DNA from: an uncultured Leucothrix sp.
Lineage (GTDB): Bacteria; Pseudomonadota; Gammaproteobacteria; Thiotrichales; Thiotrichaceae
DNA length: 13,653 bases
Reading direction: 5' to 3'
Assembly: GCA_937923375.1 (NCBI GenBank)
Contig: CALAJG010000111.1
Coordinates: 1-13,653 of the forward strand
The translations under genes were made by a program, and so were the position numbers. This document shows, piece after piece, positions 1-7,859 of this stretch; within the stretch, counting starts at the first letter, position 1; the number at the start of each line of letters is the position of its first letter. Under the pieces are notes generated by a model, which ran no database searches, was not told the origin of the DNA, and saw only the letters and a list, made by a program, of their open reading frames with translations.

Positions 1-572
1 TCGTCAATGATGATGGTGTCATATTGATTCAGAAAACGATCACTGCGAATCTCAGCGAGTAAGATCCCGTCAGTTAGCAGGCGGATATAGTTATCGTCAC
101 TGCCCTGCTCGTTAAAGCGAACTTTGTAGCCGACCAGATCGCCAAGCTGTGAGTTCATTTCTTCGGCGATACGATTGGCCACGCTTCTGGCCGCAATGCG
201 TCGGGGCTGTGTGTGAGCAATGATGCCATCAACGCCACGTCCGAGCTCCAGGCACATCTTTGGAATTTGAGTGGTTTTTCCAGAACCCGTTTCGCCGCAA
301 AGAATAGTGACCTGATTATCCCGAATGCATTCAAGGATATCCTGTCGTCGCTCACTGACCGGCAGTTCTTCAGGATAGTTCGGTTTAGGTAGCTTGTCTA
401 AGCGACGTTGCCGCGTTGTGCAGGAGGTTTCAATGGCGCGTTGAAGACTGTCAACAGCAGAGTCGGTTGGTTTTTTTTGCAGGCGCTGAAGCCGAAGCGA
501 CAGTTTAAATCGCTTCGAGCCCTGACAGTCTTTGAGTTGTTGTTTAAGTGCGAGAAGCTTCTTTTGCGGCAT
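1..572 (-). CDS. hrpA: ATP-dependent RNA helicase HrpA, N-terminal part, cut by the window edge
   Basis: The reverse strand from the ATG at 572 is open to the edge, giving 190 codons of a DEAH-box RNA helicase. After a basic N-terminal extension (starting MPQKKLLALKQQLKD) come LPVSERRQDILECIRDNQV, the Walker A motif GETGSGKTT, the TQPRRIAARSVANRIAEE motif Ia region, GYKVRF, the TDGILLAEI block and DTIIID. The window ends inside the DEAH box, so motifs II to VI and the long C-terminal part (about 1,300 residues in E. coli HrpA) lie outside. The extended N-terminus and the RIAARS/TDGILL signature match HrpA better than HrpB. HrpA unwinds RNA in the cytoplasm and is linked to mRNA processing and stalled-ribosome rescue. 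The start codon lies inside the end of the upstream diguanylate cyclase gene (29-bp overlap) and has no clear Shine-Dalgarno sequence, which suggests translational coupling. Confidence 0.95.
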   Translation of the reverse strand, partial: MPQKKLLALKQQLKDCQGSKRFKLSLRLQRLQKKPTDSAVDSLQRAIETSCTTRQRRLDKLPKPNYPEELPVSERRQDILECIRDNQVTILCGETGSGKTTQIPKMCLELGRGVDGIIAHTQPRRIAARSVANRIAEEMNSQLGDLVGYKVRFNEQGSDDNYIRLLTDGILLAEIRSDRFLNQYDTIIID

Positions 573-1794
573 ATTTTTGCAATACTTGGGCCAATCGTTG
601 TTCGCCACACTTTTGTTCGGCGACCCGATTGCGTCCCTGTTCTTTGGCCAGGAACATCGCATTGTCAGCGGCATTCATTAGCATCGCCGGATACATAACT
701 TCCTCTGCTTCATCGTCCGCTTTCTCTTCGTCGAGGTCTGGTGTGACGCAGCAAGATACACCCACGCTGACGGTAACCACTTTATGAACTGAGGTGGGAT
801 GTGGGATCTGCAAAGATTCTACTTTCTCACGTAGCCTTTCACCCAGCATGACAGCATTTTCCATTGAGGTATTGGGCAGTAGTACTGCAAATTCTTCTCC
901 ACCGTAGCGGGCAGCTAAGTCAGCAGGCCTGCGTGTGACGACTTCCATACAGGCAGCGATAGACTTAAGGCAGTTATCACCCGCGCGCTGACCTTGGGAT
1001 TCGTTGTAGTCCTTGAAGAAGTCGATATCAACCAGCAGCATAGAAATAGGTATGCCTTCACGCGTAGTACGGCGCCACTCATTTTTAAAGGTTTGATCGA
1101 AATAACGACGGTTAGCAATTTGCGTCAATGTATCTGTGTTGGCTTGTTTTCTTAGTGAGGTTTGAGAGTCGCGTAGCTCCATGAGCATTCGATGAATATA
1201 TCCGGAAACAGCTAGCATAGTGCCTGCAAGGATAATGACACTCAATGGAATCAATAAGAAATTGCCAGTGTTCAGTTGTTCGTAAAGACGAATCAGGTAA
1301 AACAGAATCGGCGTGAGTAATGCAATAACCTGAATGCCGAAAGCAAATTTAGAAATCGCTAACACCGGAATGGAGAGCATCAGCACGCTAAATAACACAG
1401 AGACTATTAAGAAATGATTACCAACGTGGTTGTACACCAGAACGATTCCGGCAACACCCCAAACTGTGTTGATGATAGTGGTGAGTAAAATATGCTTGTT
1501 GGCCCACAGCACGAGTTGTGCAGGATCACGGTGTTCATTCGGATCAAACTGATTTGTTATATGTCGCCGGTACAGGCATAACGATACTAAAATGACCAAC
1601 CAGATTATAAGATAGAAATAAGAATTATCAGTGCTGTCTTCAATTGATGGTTTTAGATAAGCGAATAGGCCAGAATAGATAGCGGCTAATATCAGGTTTC
1701 CCCAAAAGCCTAAGCTTGTCTTGCGGAATAAAGTAGACACCTGTCCCTGTCTAATTTCCGTCATTACCCCTGATTGGACGGTGTTACTACTCAC
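544..1794 (-). CDS. Membrane-bound diguanylate cyclase (GGDEF domain, GGEEF variant)
   Basis: 416 residues. The N-terminal half (about 30-200) is hydrophobic with five or six predicted membrane segments (around 32-47, 59-75, 98-120, 127-145, 150-170 and 178-198). It has no recognised sensor domain and acts as a membrane anchor or sensor. A linker helix leads to the GGDEF domain, which opens with the DTLTQIANRR motif at about 221-230 and carries the active-site GGEEF at 298-302. An RxxD inhibitory I-site (R289-D292) stands five residues before it, so product feedback inhibition is expected. The metal-binding block LLVDIDFFKDYN is present. It should make cyclic di-GMP from two GTP at the inner membrane. 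There is no EAL domain. The start codon is GTG at 1794 with AGAGG ten bases upstream; an ATG at codon 11 is an alternative. Cyclic di-GMP commonly controls type IV pilus behaviour, but a link to the pil genes 8 kb upstream is only inference. Confidence 0.93.
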   Translation of the reverse strand: MSSNTVQSGVMTEIRQGQVSTLFRKTSLGFWGNLILAAIYSGLFAYLKPSIEDSTDNSYFYLIIWLVILVSLCLYRRHITNQFDPNEHRDPAQLVLWANKHILLTTIINTVWGVAGIVLVYNHVGNHFLIVSVLFSVLMLSIPVLAISKFAFGIQVIALLTPILFYLIRLYEQLNTGNFLLIPLSVIILAGTMLAVSGYIHRMLMELRDSQTSLRKQANTDTLTQIANRRYFDQTFKNEWRRTTREGIPISMLLVDIDFFKDYNESQGQRAGDNCLKSIAACMEVVTRRPADLAARYGGEEFAVLLPNTSMENAVMLGERLREKVESLQIPHPTSVHKVVTVSVGVSCCVTPDLDEEKADDEAEEVMYPAMLMNAADNAMFLAKEQGRNRVAEQKCGEQRLAQVLQKYAAKEASRT

Positions 1795-1847
1795 GCAATA
1801 AGAACCTCTGATATGGAAAATGACTGCTCGTGGAGAACCAAGCTCGA

Positions 1848-1896
1848 GTTTTTGTAATTCTTATTTCGAGTCAGTCATTATTTCGTCTTTGTAATT
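1848..1896. repeat. Nested short direct repeats upstream of the diguanylate cyclase gene
   Basis: On the plus strand GTTTTTGTAATT (1848-1859) recurs as GTCTTTGTAATT (1885-1896), 11 of 12 bases identical. Between them TTATTTCG occurs twice (1861-1868 and 1878-1885), 17 bp apart. The block lies 54-102 bp upstream of the GTG start of the cyclase gene in the 158-bp gap behind the SPOR gene. It could be a pair of regulator half-sites or the remains of a small duplication. I see no convincing -35/-10 pair or intrinsic terminator in this gap. Confidence 0.5.
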
Positions 1897-1952
1897 AGCG
1901 GGTCTTTAGTAATAACCAACCGCTACCTGCATAAGCGACTGATCATAACACA

Positions 1953-2612
1953 CTATCGAACTCTTCTGACAAGTGGATTGTAACCCAGACTTTTAACCTG
2001 TTTTTTCCAATCAGGCAAGTGAGATTCTGTTACTGGCCCAGCCAACACTCTATACCAGGTTTTGCCTTTGCTTGAGAACTTCTGAACGTTTGAGGTTACG
2101 CCTAAACCATTCAACTTAGTCAATGAGCGATTGGCTTGAGACTCCTTGCGAAACGAAGCAACCTGCAACATGTAATCACCAACCGCTGCATTGACGACTA
2201 CTGATTCTGGTGTGTTAGTGGGCTTTGCTTTAGCCAAAGTAACCGTGCGAGGTCGAACAGGCATATCGATATTTGGTAAAACGGCGTGAAAACTAAAAAT
2301 TGCGCGTTTCTTTGGTGGCGGCTCGTCAAGGACTTCCGGTAGCGGGATCGGGCCAGAGTCATCTGCTTTTTTAACCAAGGCATCGGTTGTCTGTGCATTG
2401 GCCAATGCCGTTTTTTCTTCAGCAGTAAGTGTTGCAGGATCCTTGTCTGCGATGGCAGCGTTAGCTGTTGCAAATAATGGCGTGTGCCGGTTTGCATAGA
2501 AGTACATGCTCAGACCCACTAACAGCCCCATAAATACGCCTGTTAGCATCCAGACCATGCCGGTTTTGTAGCCCGAATCGATTGGCTTTGCTGTTTTGAA
2601 ATCTTTTTGCAT
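1953..2612 (-). CDS. SPOR-domain, FtsN-like inner-membrane protein
   Basis: 219 residues with a bitopic layout: a short basic cytoplasmic tail (1-16), one membrane helix at about 17-40, a flexible periplasmic region rich in Ala, Asp and Pro, and a C-terminal SPOR domain from about 144 to 219, beginning GDYMLQVASFRKESQANR and ending with a WYRVLAGP strand and LGYNPLVRRV. A conserved-looking segment FSFHAVLPNIDMPV sits before the domain, as in the SPOR proteins encoded near priA in pseudomonads. SPOR domains bind peptidoglycan stripped of stem peptides at the division septum, so a cell-division or cell-wall role is likely. It is shorter than E. coli FtsN (319 residues) and I see no clear match to the essential FtsN activating segment, so I do not assign ftsN. 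It follows priA at 104 bp. In Pseudomonas argS lies between these two genes; here it is absent. Confidence 0.85.
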   Translation of the reverse strand: MQKDFKTAKPIDSGYKTGMVWMLTGVFMGLLVGLSMYFYANRHTPLFATANAAIADKDPATLTAEEKTALANAQTTDALVKKADDSGPIPLPEVLDEPPPKKRAIFSFHAVLPNIDMPVRPRTVTLAKAKPTNTPESVVVNAAVGDYMLQVASFRKESQANRSLTKLNGLGVTSNVQKFSSKGKTWYRVLAGPVTESHLPDWKKQVKSLGYNPLVRRVR

Positions 2613-2655
2613 GACAGAATTCTACGTCCGATTTGATTATGGTTTTCTAGCATAG

Positions 2656-2679
2656 TGCCATTAGCATCGCTAACTGGCA
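2656..2679. repeat. Hairpin between priA and the SPOR gene
   Basis: TGCCATTAGC (2656-2665) pairs with GCTAA-C-TGGCA (2669-2679): ten base pairs with a one-base bulge and a 3-base loop. On the minus strand, the direction of transcription here, the T-run comes before the stem instead of after it, so this is not a canonical intrinsic terminator. It may be an mRNA stability or processing hairpin, or a protein-binding dyad. It lies in the 104-bp gap after the priA stop. Confidence 0.4.
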
Positions 2680-2716
2680 AGAAAAAATGTTCAATTAGTT
2701 CAAAATAAACATGAAC

Positions 2717-4930
2717 TTACATAAAGTTTGTAGGATCAACATCAAGTGTATAGCGCAGTTCTTTTGGTTTTTTAACTGTTCGAATCCTGCTAATTAATTG
2801 ATCCAGAAAGCAATGTAGCGATGAGCGACGCGTTGCGCTGATTAACAATTGGTAGCGATAGCGGTTAGCTCTCTTTTCTAATGGAGAAGGCATCGGCCCC
2901 ATTAACCTGATATCACTCTGACTTTCTTCAAGCGCTATTTTTAAATCATTCTTTAAAGCTTGTAAAAATGCCAGCCCTATTTCGAACTGCGGTGCATTTG
3001 CCCTGATCAGCGCTTGATGACCAAATGGTGGATAATTCCAAGCCTGTCGCTCAGTTAGAAATTGCTGTGCGACTGCTCTGTAACCCTGAGCCAACAGCTG
3101 GTTGAGCATTGGGTGTTCTGGCTGGCTGGTTTGAAGCACGACCAGACCTGTTTTATCACCTCTCCCAGCGCGTCCACTGACTTGGACAATCTGTTGCGCT
3201 AATTGTTCCTGCGCGCGATAGTCTGCGCTAAATAATGCCTGATCAATGTCTAAAATACCGACTAGGGTCAGCTTTGGAAAGTCATGCCCCTTTGTCAACA
3301 TCTGTGTCCCTATGAGAATAACAGGTTCACCTGATCTGACAAGCGACAACTTTTTATCAAGCTCACCTTTGCGGCTGGTGGTATCCCGGTCAATTCGTAC
3401 CACGGTGGTGTCTGGAAAGTGCGCGCAAAGTAAATTTTCAACGCGCTCGGTACCATGACCTTGTGTGCTTAACTGTGGATGATGGCAGGAAGGACAGGAT
3501 GCCCCAACGGTCTTTTGATAGTCACAGTGATGACAGATTACCTTGTGCCGGGCTGCGTGAAAGGTCATTTCAGAGTCGCAGGCAGGACAGGTGGCATGCC
3601 AGCCGCATTTTGAGCAAAGTAGCACTGGCGCAAAGCCACGACGATTCAAAAACAGCATGACCTGATTTTGATCACGAATGTGGTGATCAATTTCTGCTAA
3701 TAATTTTCTGGAGACACCAGCTTCCAGTGTCTGATCACGGGTGTCGATCAGTTTGGTTTTGGGACGCTGCCGGGTTCCAGGGCGCTGATTGAGCAAAAGG
3801 TAATGATAGCGCTTGCGCTGAGCATTAAGCAGCGTTTCTAAAGCCGGTGTAGCGCTACCCAAAATAATCGGGATATTTAACTGGGAAGCACGTTTTACTG
3901 CCAGATCGCGTGCATGGTAGTGAAACCCTTCCTGCTGTTTGAATGAACCATCATGCTCTTCGTCGATTATGATCATGCCAAGATTATGAAATCCGCAGAA
4001 AATCGAGGAGCGAGTGCCGACCACGACATCAGCTTCTCCCGTATTGGCCGATTGCCAATTTTGAGCTCGCTGCAGATCATTTAAGCCGGAGTGCAGCGCA
4101 ACGACCGTTTGGCTTGGAAAAAAGTCACAGAACCGCTGAAACAGTTGCGGCGTTAGCCCTATTTCAGGAATCATTAGTAAGGCTTGTTTGCCTTGCAGTA
4201 AAACAGCTTTGATCGCCCGCAGATAAATTTCTGTCTTTCCGCTACCAGTAATACCGTGTAGTAGTGTGGGTTTGAAATCCTCTGCAGCTAGCCATTCCGA
4301 GAGCTGGCTCATGCAGTTTTCCTGCTCATCGCTTAGCGTAATTAGTTTTTGATTGGGGTGCTCGACCGATCCGCTCTTTATTTCAGGAATAACTAGTTCT
4401 CGTCTGACTAGTCCTTTAGCCGCCAGCGCTTTCATTGGGCTGCGCCATTTACCGAGATGTAAGCTGGTTAGCTGAGCTTCGGTTAAGCTGTGCTGAGCGA
4501 GTTGTTCAAGCAGTTCTAATTGACGCTTGGCTCGTTTGTTTTGTTGCTTAGCTTCCTCGATATCATCACAGCATAAATGCCAGACAAAGTTCTGGAGTAA
4601 AGGTAAGCCTTTGCGTAGCCGTTTTGGTAACGCGGCAAATAACACTTCGCCAATCGGGTGATGATAATAAACACTCGCCCACTGTAAAAGTTCCAACAGG
4701 GAGTCATCAAATAATGGGGACGAATCCAGAACGGATTCAATCGGTCTTAATTTATCGAAGTCGCTGGTAAATCCACGCTCGATAATGATGCCAACTAAGC
4801 TGTGGGGTCCCAGCGGCACCCGAACCCGACAGCCGAGCTCGGGTAACGGCAAGTCGGGGCAGTCGTAGTCATAAGCCTGATATAAGGGTCTGGGTATGAC
4901 GACACGCAGCGTCGTTGGTGTTTTTGTCAT
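2717..4930 (-). CDS. priA: Primosomal protein N' (replication restart DNA helicase PriA)
   Basis: 737 residues, close to E. coli PriA (732). The domain order is complete: N-terminal 3'-DNA-binding domain (about 1-105, with RVVIPRPLYQAYDYD and GCRVRVPLG), winged helix (about 135-180), helicase lobe 1 with Walker A GITGSGKT (226-233) and the DEEH form of the DEAH box (323-326), and a cysteine-rich insertion with all eight zinc ligands (C439, C442, C448, C451, C466, C469, C479, C482). Lobe 2 follows with GTQMLTKGHDFP and QVSGRAGRG, then the C-terminal domain. PriA recognises stalled forks and D-loops, unwinds the lagging arm and loads the primosome in the cytoplasm. Nothing is missing. The ATG at 4930 gives the expected N-terminus. 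The gene starts 25 bp after the OmpA-lipoprotein stop and lacks an obvious own promoter, so it may be co-transcribed with that gene. Confidence 0.98.
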   Translation of the reverse strand: MTKTPTTLRVVIPRPLYQAYDYDCPDLPLPELGCRVRVPLGPHSLVGIIIERGFTSDFDKLRPIESVLDSSPLFDDSLLELLQWASVYYHHPIGEVLFAALPKRLRKGLPLLQNFVWHLCCDDIEEAKQQNKRAKRQLELLEQLAQHSLTEAQLTSLHLGKWRSPMKALAAKGLVRRELVIPEIKSGSVEHPNQKLITLSDEQENCMSQLSEWLAAEDFKPTLLHGITGSGKTEIYLRAIKAVLLQGKQALLMIPEIGLTPQLFQRFCDFFPSQTVVALHSGLNDLQRAQNWQSANTGEADVVVGTRSSIFCGFHNLGMIIIDEEHDGSFKQQEGFHYHARDLAVKRASQLNIPIILGSATPALETLLNAQRKRYHYLLLNQRPGTRQRPKTKLIDTRDQTLEAGVSRKLLAEIDHHIRDQNQVMLFLNRRGFAPVLLCSKCGWHATCPACDSEMTFHAARHKVICHHCDYQKTVGASCPSCHHPQLSTQGHGTERVENLLCAHFPDTTVVRIDRDTTSRKGELDKKLSLVRSGEPVILIGTQMLTKGHDFPKLTLVGILDIDQALFSADYRAQEQLAQQIVQVSGRAGRGDKTGLVVLQTSQPEHPMLNQLLAQGYRAVAQQFLTERQAWNYPPFGHQALIRANAPQFEIGLAFLQALKNDLKIALEESQSDIRLMGPMPSPLEKRANRYRYQLLISATRRSSLHCFLDQLISRIRTVKKPKELRYTLDVDPTNFM

Positions 4931-4955
4931 ACCCAGCTCTGCCTGATTTTAGCCG

Positions 4956-5978
4956 CTAGCGATTAATACGGCGAGTTCCGGTAGCGGTAATTTCAACACG
5001 TCGATTTTGTGCGCGGCCTTTTTTGGTCTTGTTGCTGGCAATAGGTTTGCTTTCACCTAGTCCGACAGTTTCCATCATTGAGCGTTGGAAACCGCCTTGC
5101 TTAGCCATGTATTCTGCAACAGCGTTAGCGCGTCTGAGTGACAACGCCTGATTCATTGCCGCATTGCCCACACTGTCTGTATGTCCTTCGATCAAAAGGC
5201 GACTTATCTGCGTATTACTCTCTTGTAGCGATAGCGCTAACACGAGTAGTTTGGTTTGCCCCTTACTTGTTAACTTGGAGCTGCCACTTTTAAAGTTTGC
5301 ACTGCCGTTAAGAGTCAGTCTACGTAAGGTGCTTTGAGGTTTTGGTGCTGGTGCCTTAACGACCGGTTTGGGGGCTGGGCGAACCGGTACAACGGGGCGT
5401 ATGGGCGCTGTAGGACGGCGCAATGGCGGAGCAGAACGTACAGGATTAGCGATGATTGGTGCACTATATGGCTGAGTCACCACCGGCCGATTTACCGGGG
5501 CTGCAGGCCTTCTTGTTGTCGGCCTTAGTGATCTGCGTGGTTGGACCGCAGGCGTTTTTTTGTTCATGACCTTATTGTAAACGTCTCTGGGATTCATGCT
5601 GCTTGCAGATCTTGACGCCGACATGGTTGTCATTGTGCGAGGCTTGAGCGTGTTCTTCACTGTAGGTTTAATCGTTGTCTTCGGCGCTTTTAGAACAATT
5701 TTACGCATTTTGCTAGATGAAGCACTGGACTTTGGAGCGGTTGGTAATTTTTTTGCTTTAGTAGTGCTGGCACGCTTGGTTGCGTCTTTATTTTGTCTGC
5801 TGGCAAGTAATTGACTGCCCGGCATGGATTGACCGCCCGCGCTGCTTTGACTTCCGGGTGCAGACTGGGTGCTTAATCTCGATTCAGTTCCAGAAACCGA
5901 AGTATTTTGGGAACTACACGCAGCCAGAAACGCCAACGAAATTAGAATTATTAAGTGTTTAATTGTTGTTATGTTCAT
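4956..5978 (-). CDS. OmpA-family lipoprotein with a long basic Pro-rich linker
   Basis: 340 residues. A type II signal peptide ends in the lipobox LAAC, with Cys21 as the lipidated residue; Ser follows it, with no Asp at +2, which favours sorting to the outer membrane. Residues 22-60 are Ser/Gly/Gln-rich. Residues 61-220 form a low-complexity linker with about 38 Lys/Arg against two Asp and no Glu, becoming Pro-Arg rich at about 145-215. The C-terminal OmpA/Pal domain (about 221-340) has the peptidoglycan-binding core EGHTDSVGN (D268), LSLRRA (R282/R283) and NRRVEI (325-330), so it should hold the outer membrane to the cell wall. The first ATG has a good ribosome-binding site (AAGGGGA, about 9 bases upstream). 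It lies 48 bp after the 606-residue protein gene, probably in the same transcript. It is not Pal itself: Pal is about half this length and sits in the tol operon. Confidence 0.88.
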   Translation of the reverse strand: MNITTIKHLIILISLAFLAACSSQNTSVSGTESRLSTQSAPGSQSSAGGQSMPGSQLLASRQNKDATKRASTTKAKKLPTAPKSSASSSKMRKIVLKAPKTTIKPTVKNTLKPRTMTTMSASRSASSMNPRDVYNKVMNKKTPAVQPRRSLRPTTRRPAAPVNRPVVTQPYSAPIIANPVRSAPPLRRPTAPIRPVVPVRPAPKPVVKAPAPKPQSTLRRLTLNGSANFKSGSSKLTSKGQTKLLVLALSLQESNTQISRLLIEGHTDSVGNAAMNQALSLRRANAVAEYMAKQGGFQRSMMETVGLGESKPIASNKTKKGRAQNRRVEITATGTRRINR

Positions 5979-6026
5979 TTTTTGCCATCCCCTTAGGCAA
6001 TTTGCTCAACGCTTATACTAACCAAT

Positions 6027-7847
6027 TTATTCTAAACTCACCACAGGGCGTTCAAATAATTCCTCAAACGCCTTTTGCGCTAGCTGATTAAGATCGAGCG
6101 GACCGTAGGTTGAGAGCGCCTTATAGATATCAACTTTTTCTTCCACCGACAGATCAAAACTTGCCTCGATATCTCTCATCAGATAAATATCGCGCATAGC
6201 CGAGAAGATTATCGATGAAGCATAATATTCCGGTTGGTCTTTGGTCATTGAATTCAGTGAAAACAACAAAAGCTTGGTTAGCCAGATTTTATGGCCAGTG
6301 TCGGTGTAAACCAGCTGGGTTAAGTAGGCACCTAGCTCTTCAAGGCTGGCTTCGACCCCTTGTTCACTGAGGTTTGCAAATTGCACAGGAACCCAGGAGG
6401 GTTCAGGCCAATTGTCTTTCACGATTTGGTGATACGCTTCGTGATATTCAATGCTAGGTAGTAAGCTATCCATCAGCCTATTGATTTCGGTTCTAGCCGC
6501 GTCCTGAGCAGGCTTCAGCTCCTCGTCACTCGTCGACATCATTGAGCTAAGCACGTCTAAACCACCGCCCAGAACACCTTGAGACGCTTGATTTCCAGGC
6601 ATGGATCGCTGCAGCGTCTGTTGCATTCGCGAGGCGGCCAAATGCTTTTGATCCAGCAACATTTCTTTTGCCGCAGCTCGCAGTAGTTGCATGGACTCAG
6701 GGCTGGAGAATAATTCGGCAAGGTCAGACTTGTAATTTTTAGTTATGCTTTCCTCGATATCATAGTAACCCTGTAGCCAATAAGGGATGATGTAGCTACG
6801 CCCTTGAAACGTCAGTGCCGGCAACACAGTTTGCTCAGCGAATCGTTTAATCTGATCTAGCAGGATAATCGAACCAATTCCCTGACTTTTAAAGGTTAAG
6901 CCAAGTGCCCCATCAGCCGCAGGCACTCTGTCGGCACGGGTAACGTGAAACAGTGGTAGCTCCTCAGAGATGTCGGAGTTACTAGTGTCGGCATAATCAA
7001 GCGCCTGACGATCAGATACTTTGTAAACGGTTATAATTCCAGTGCGGCACATCGGCGGCATGTCGCCATCTGGCTTGTGTCCATCTAGTAAGCGCTGAAG
7101 CGTCATGATCATTTCGTTCTGTTCAGCTTTTTGCTTCGGTGCGAAGCTACTGCAAACAACGCTGAATAGCTTCGGTGACATATAGAACGGGAGATTTTGC
7201 TCATCCATCTCAGTATTTAGGTTTTTGAAGAAAACCATGATTTCTGAATTGGTGATTTTTTCGTCTAGCATACTATCCAGCGCAATTCGCAATTGCTGGC
7301 GGACGTTTCCTTTGTCTGGGACGAGGTCAATTATGGTGTCTCTTTCCAGCTTGGCCAGGTCCAGGTATTTATTCATCTCGGTATAGCGCTGGTTCTGTCG
7401 GGTGACTTGGGCGCGATGCAACAGTTCTGTGTAATACGGCATGCGGTCAGCGAGCGCCTGCTCCATATCTTTATTTATGTACCACTGGTGTAATTGCCAA
7501 CTTCCAAAAAGTAAGGTCGCAATCACTATCGGATAAAACACGATGCTGGATAATGGAAAAAAACAATACTCTGGTTTTTTTAGCCAAGCAAACCAGGATT
7601 TCTTCTCCATCCGCTCTCTGAGCGCCTGAATATAATTCGGGCGGTGTACCGGGTAAATTCCTTGTTCAGCAAATGAGTCAAGAATGGCAGATTTGTGTTT
7701 TAGATAACGCATTGCTAATACGTAGCGCAGTGGCGAAATCCAGGGAGAATAGAATGCTGGTTGTTCAAAACTATCTGGCTGCATTGCATCCAGCGTAGTT
7801 TTATCTGAATGACGCTCAACGAGTTTTAACAGAACACTGTCAATCAT
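6027..7847 (-). CDS. Unrecognised bitopic membrane protein with a periplasmic HExxH motif (possible metalloprotease)
   Basis: 606 residues, family not recognised. Residues 1-93 are probably cytoplasmic and end in a basic patch (RERMEKKSWFAWLKK). One membrane helix follows at about 96-118, so the positive-inside rule puts the remaining roughly 490 residues in the periplasm. This part is mostly helical and contains YHEAYHQI, an HExxH zinc-binding signature (H469, E470, H473). It is followed 30-31 residues later by EELGAYL (E503/E504), placed like the third glutamate ligand of gluzincin proteases. If folded that way it is a membrane-tethered zinc protease. A Gly/Ser/Met-rich stretch (413-440) precedes the motif. 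The start is well supported: the stop of the upstream gene is followed at once by GAGGA and the ATG, a 12-bp gap. This pair is clearly co-translated. The protease role is inference from one motif. Confidence 0.7.
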   Translation of the reverse strand: MIDSVLLKLVERHSDKTTLDAMQPDSFEQPAFYSPWISPLRYVLAMRYLKHKSAILDSFAEQGIYPVHRPNYIQALRERMEKKSWFAWLKKPEYCFFPLSSIVFYPIVIATLLFGSWQLHQWYINKDMEQALADRMPYYTELLHRAQVTRQNQRYTEMNKYLDLAKLERDTIIDLVPDKGNVRQQLRIALDSMLDEKITNSEIMVFFKNLNTEMDEQNLPFYMSPKLFSVVCSSFAPKQKAEQNEMIMTLQRLLDGHKPDGDMPPMCRTGIITVYKVSDRQALDYADTSNSDISEELPLFHVTRADRVPAADGALGLTFKSQGIGSIILLDQIKRFAEQTVLPALTFQGRSYIIPYWLQGYYDIEESITKNYKSDLAELFSSPESMQLLRAAAKEMLLDQKHLAASRMQQTLQRSMPGNQASQGVLGGGLDVLSSMMSTSDEELKPAQDAARTEINRLMDSLLPSIEYHEAYHQIVKDNWPEPSWVPVQFANLSEQGVEASLEELGAYLTQLVYTDTGHKIWLTKLLLFSLNSMTKDQPEYYASSIIFSAMRDIYLMRDIEASFDLSVEEKVDIYKALSTYGPLDLNQLAQKAFEELFERPVVSLE

Positions 7848-7859
7848 ATTTACGTCCTC

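Noticed and set aside
419..444. A near-perfect AGGAGG followed by ATG on the plus strand.
   Set aside because: The reading frame ends after three codons (ATG GCG CGT TGA) and the stretch is antisense to hrpA coding sequence.
2656..2679. An intrinsic terminator for priA.
   Set aside because: The hairpin is real, but the T-run is on the wrong side for minus-strand transcription, so I list it only as a hairpin.
5596..5814. A plus-strand open frame coding for a hydrophobic, membrane-like 72-residue peptide.
   Set aside because: It is antisense to the biased Lys/Ser/Thr codons of the OmpA lipoprotein linker, whose complements read as Leu, Val and Phe. It has no ribosome-binding site of its own.
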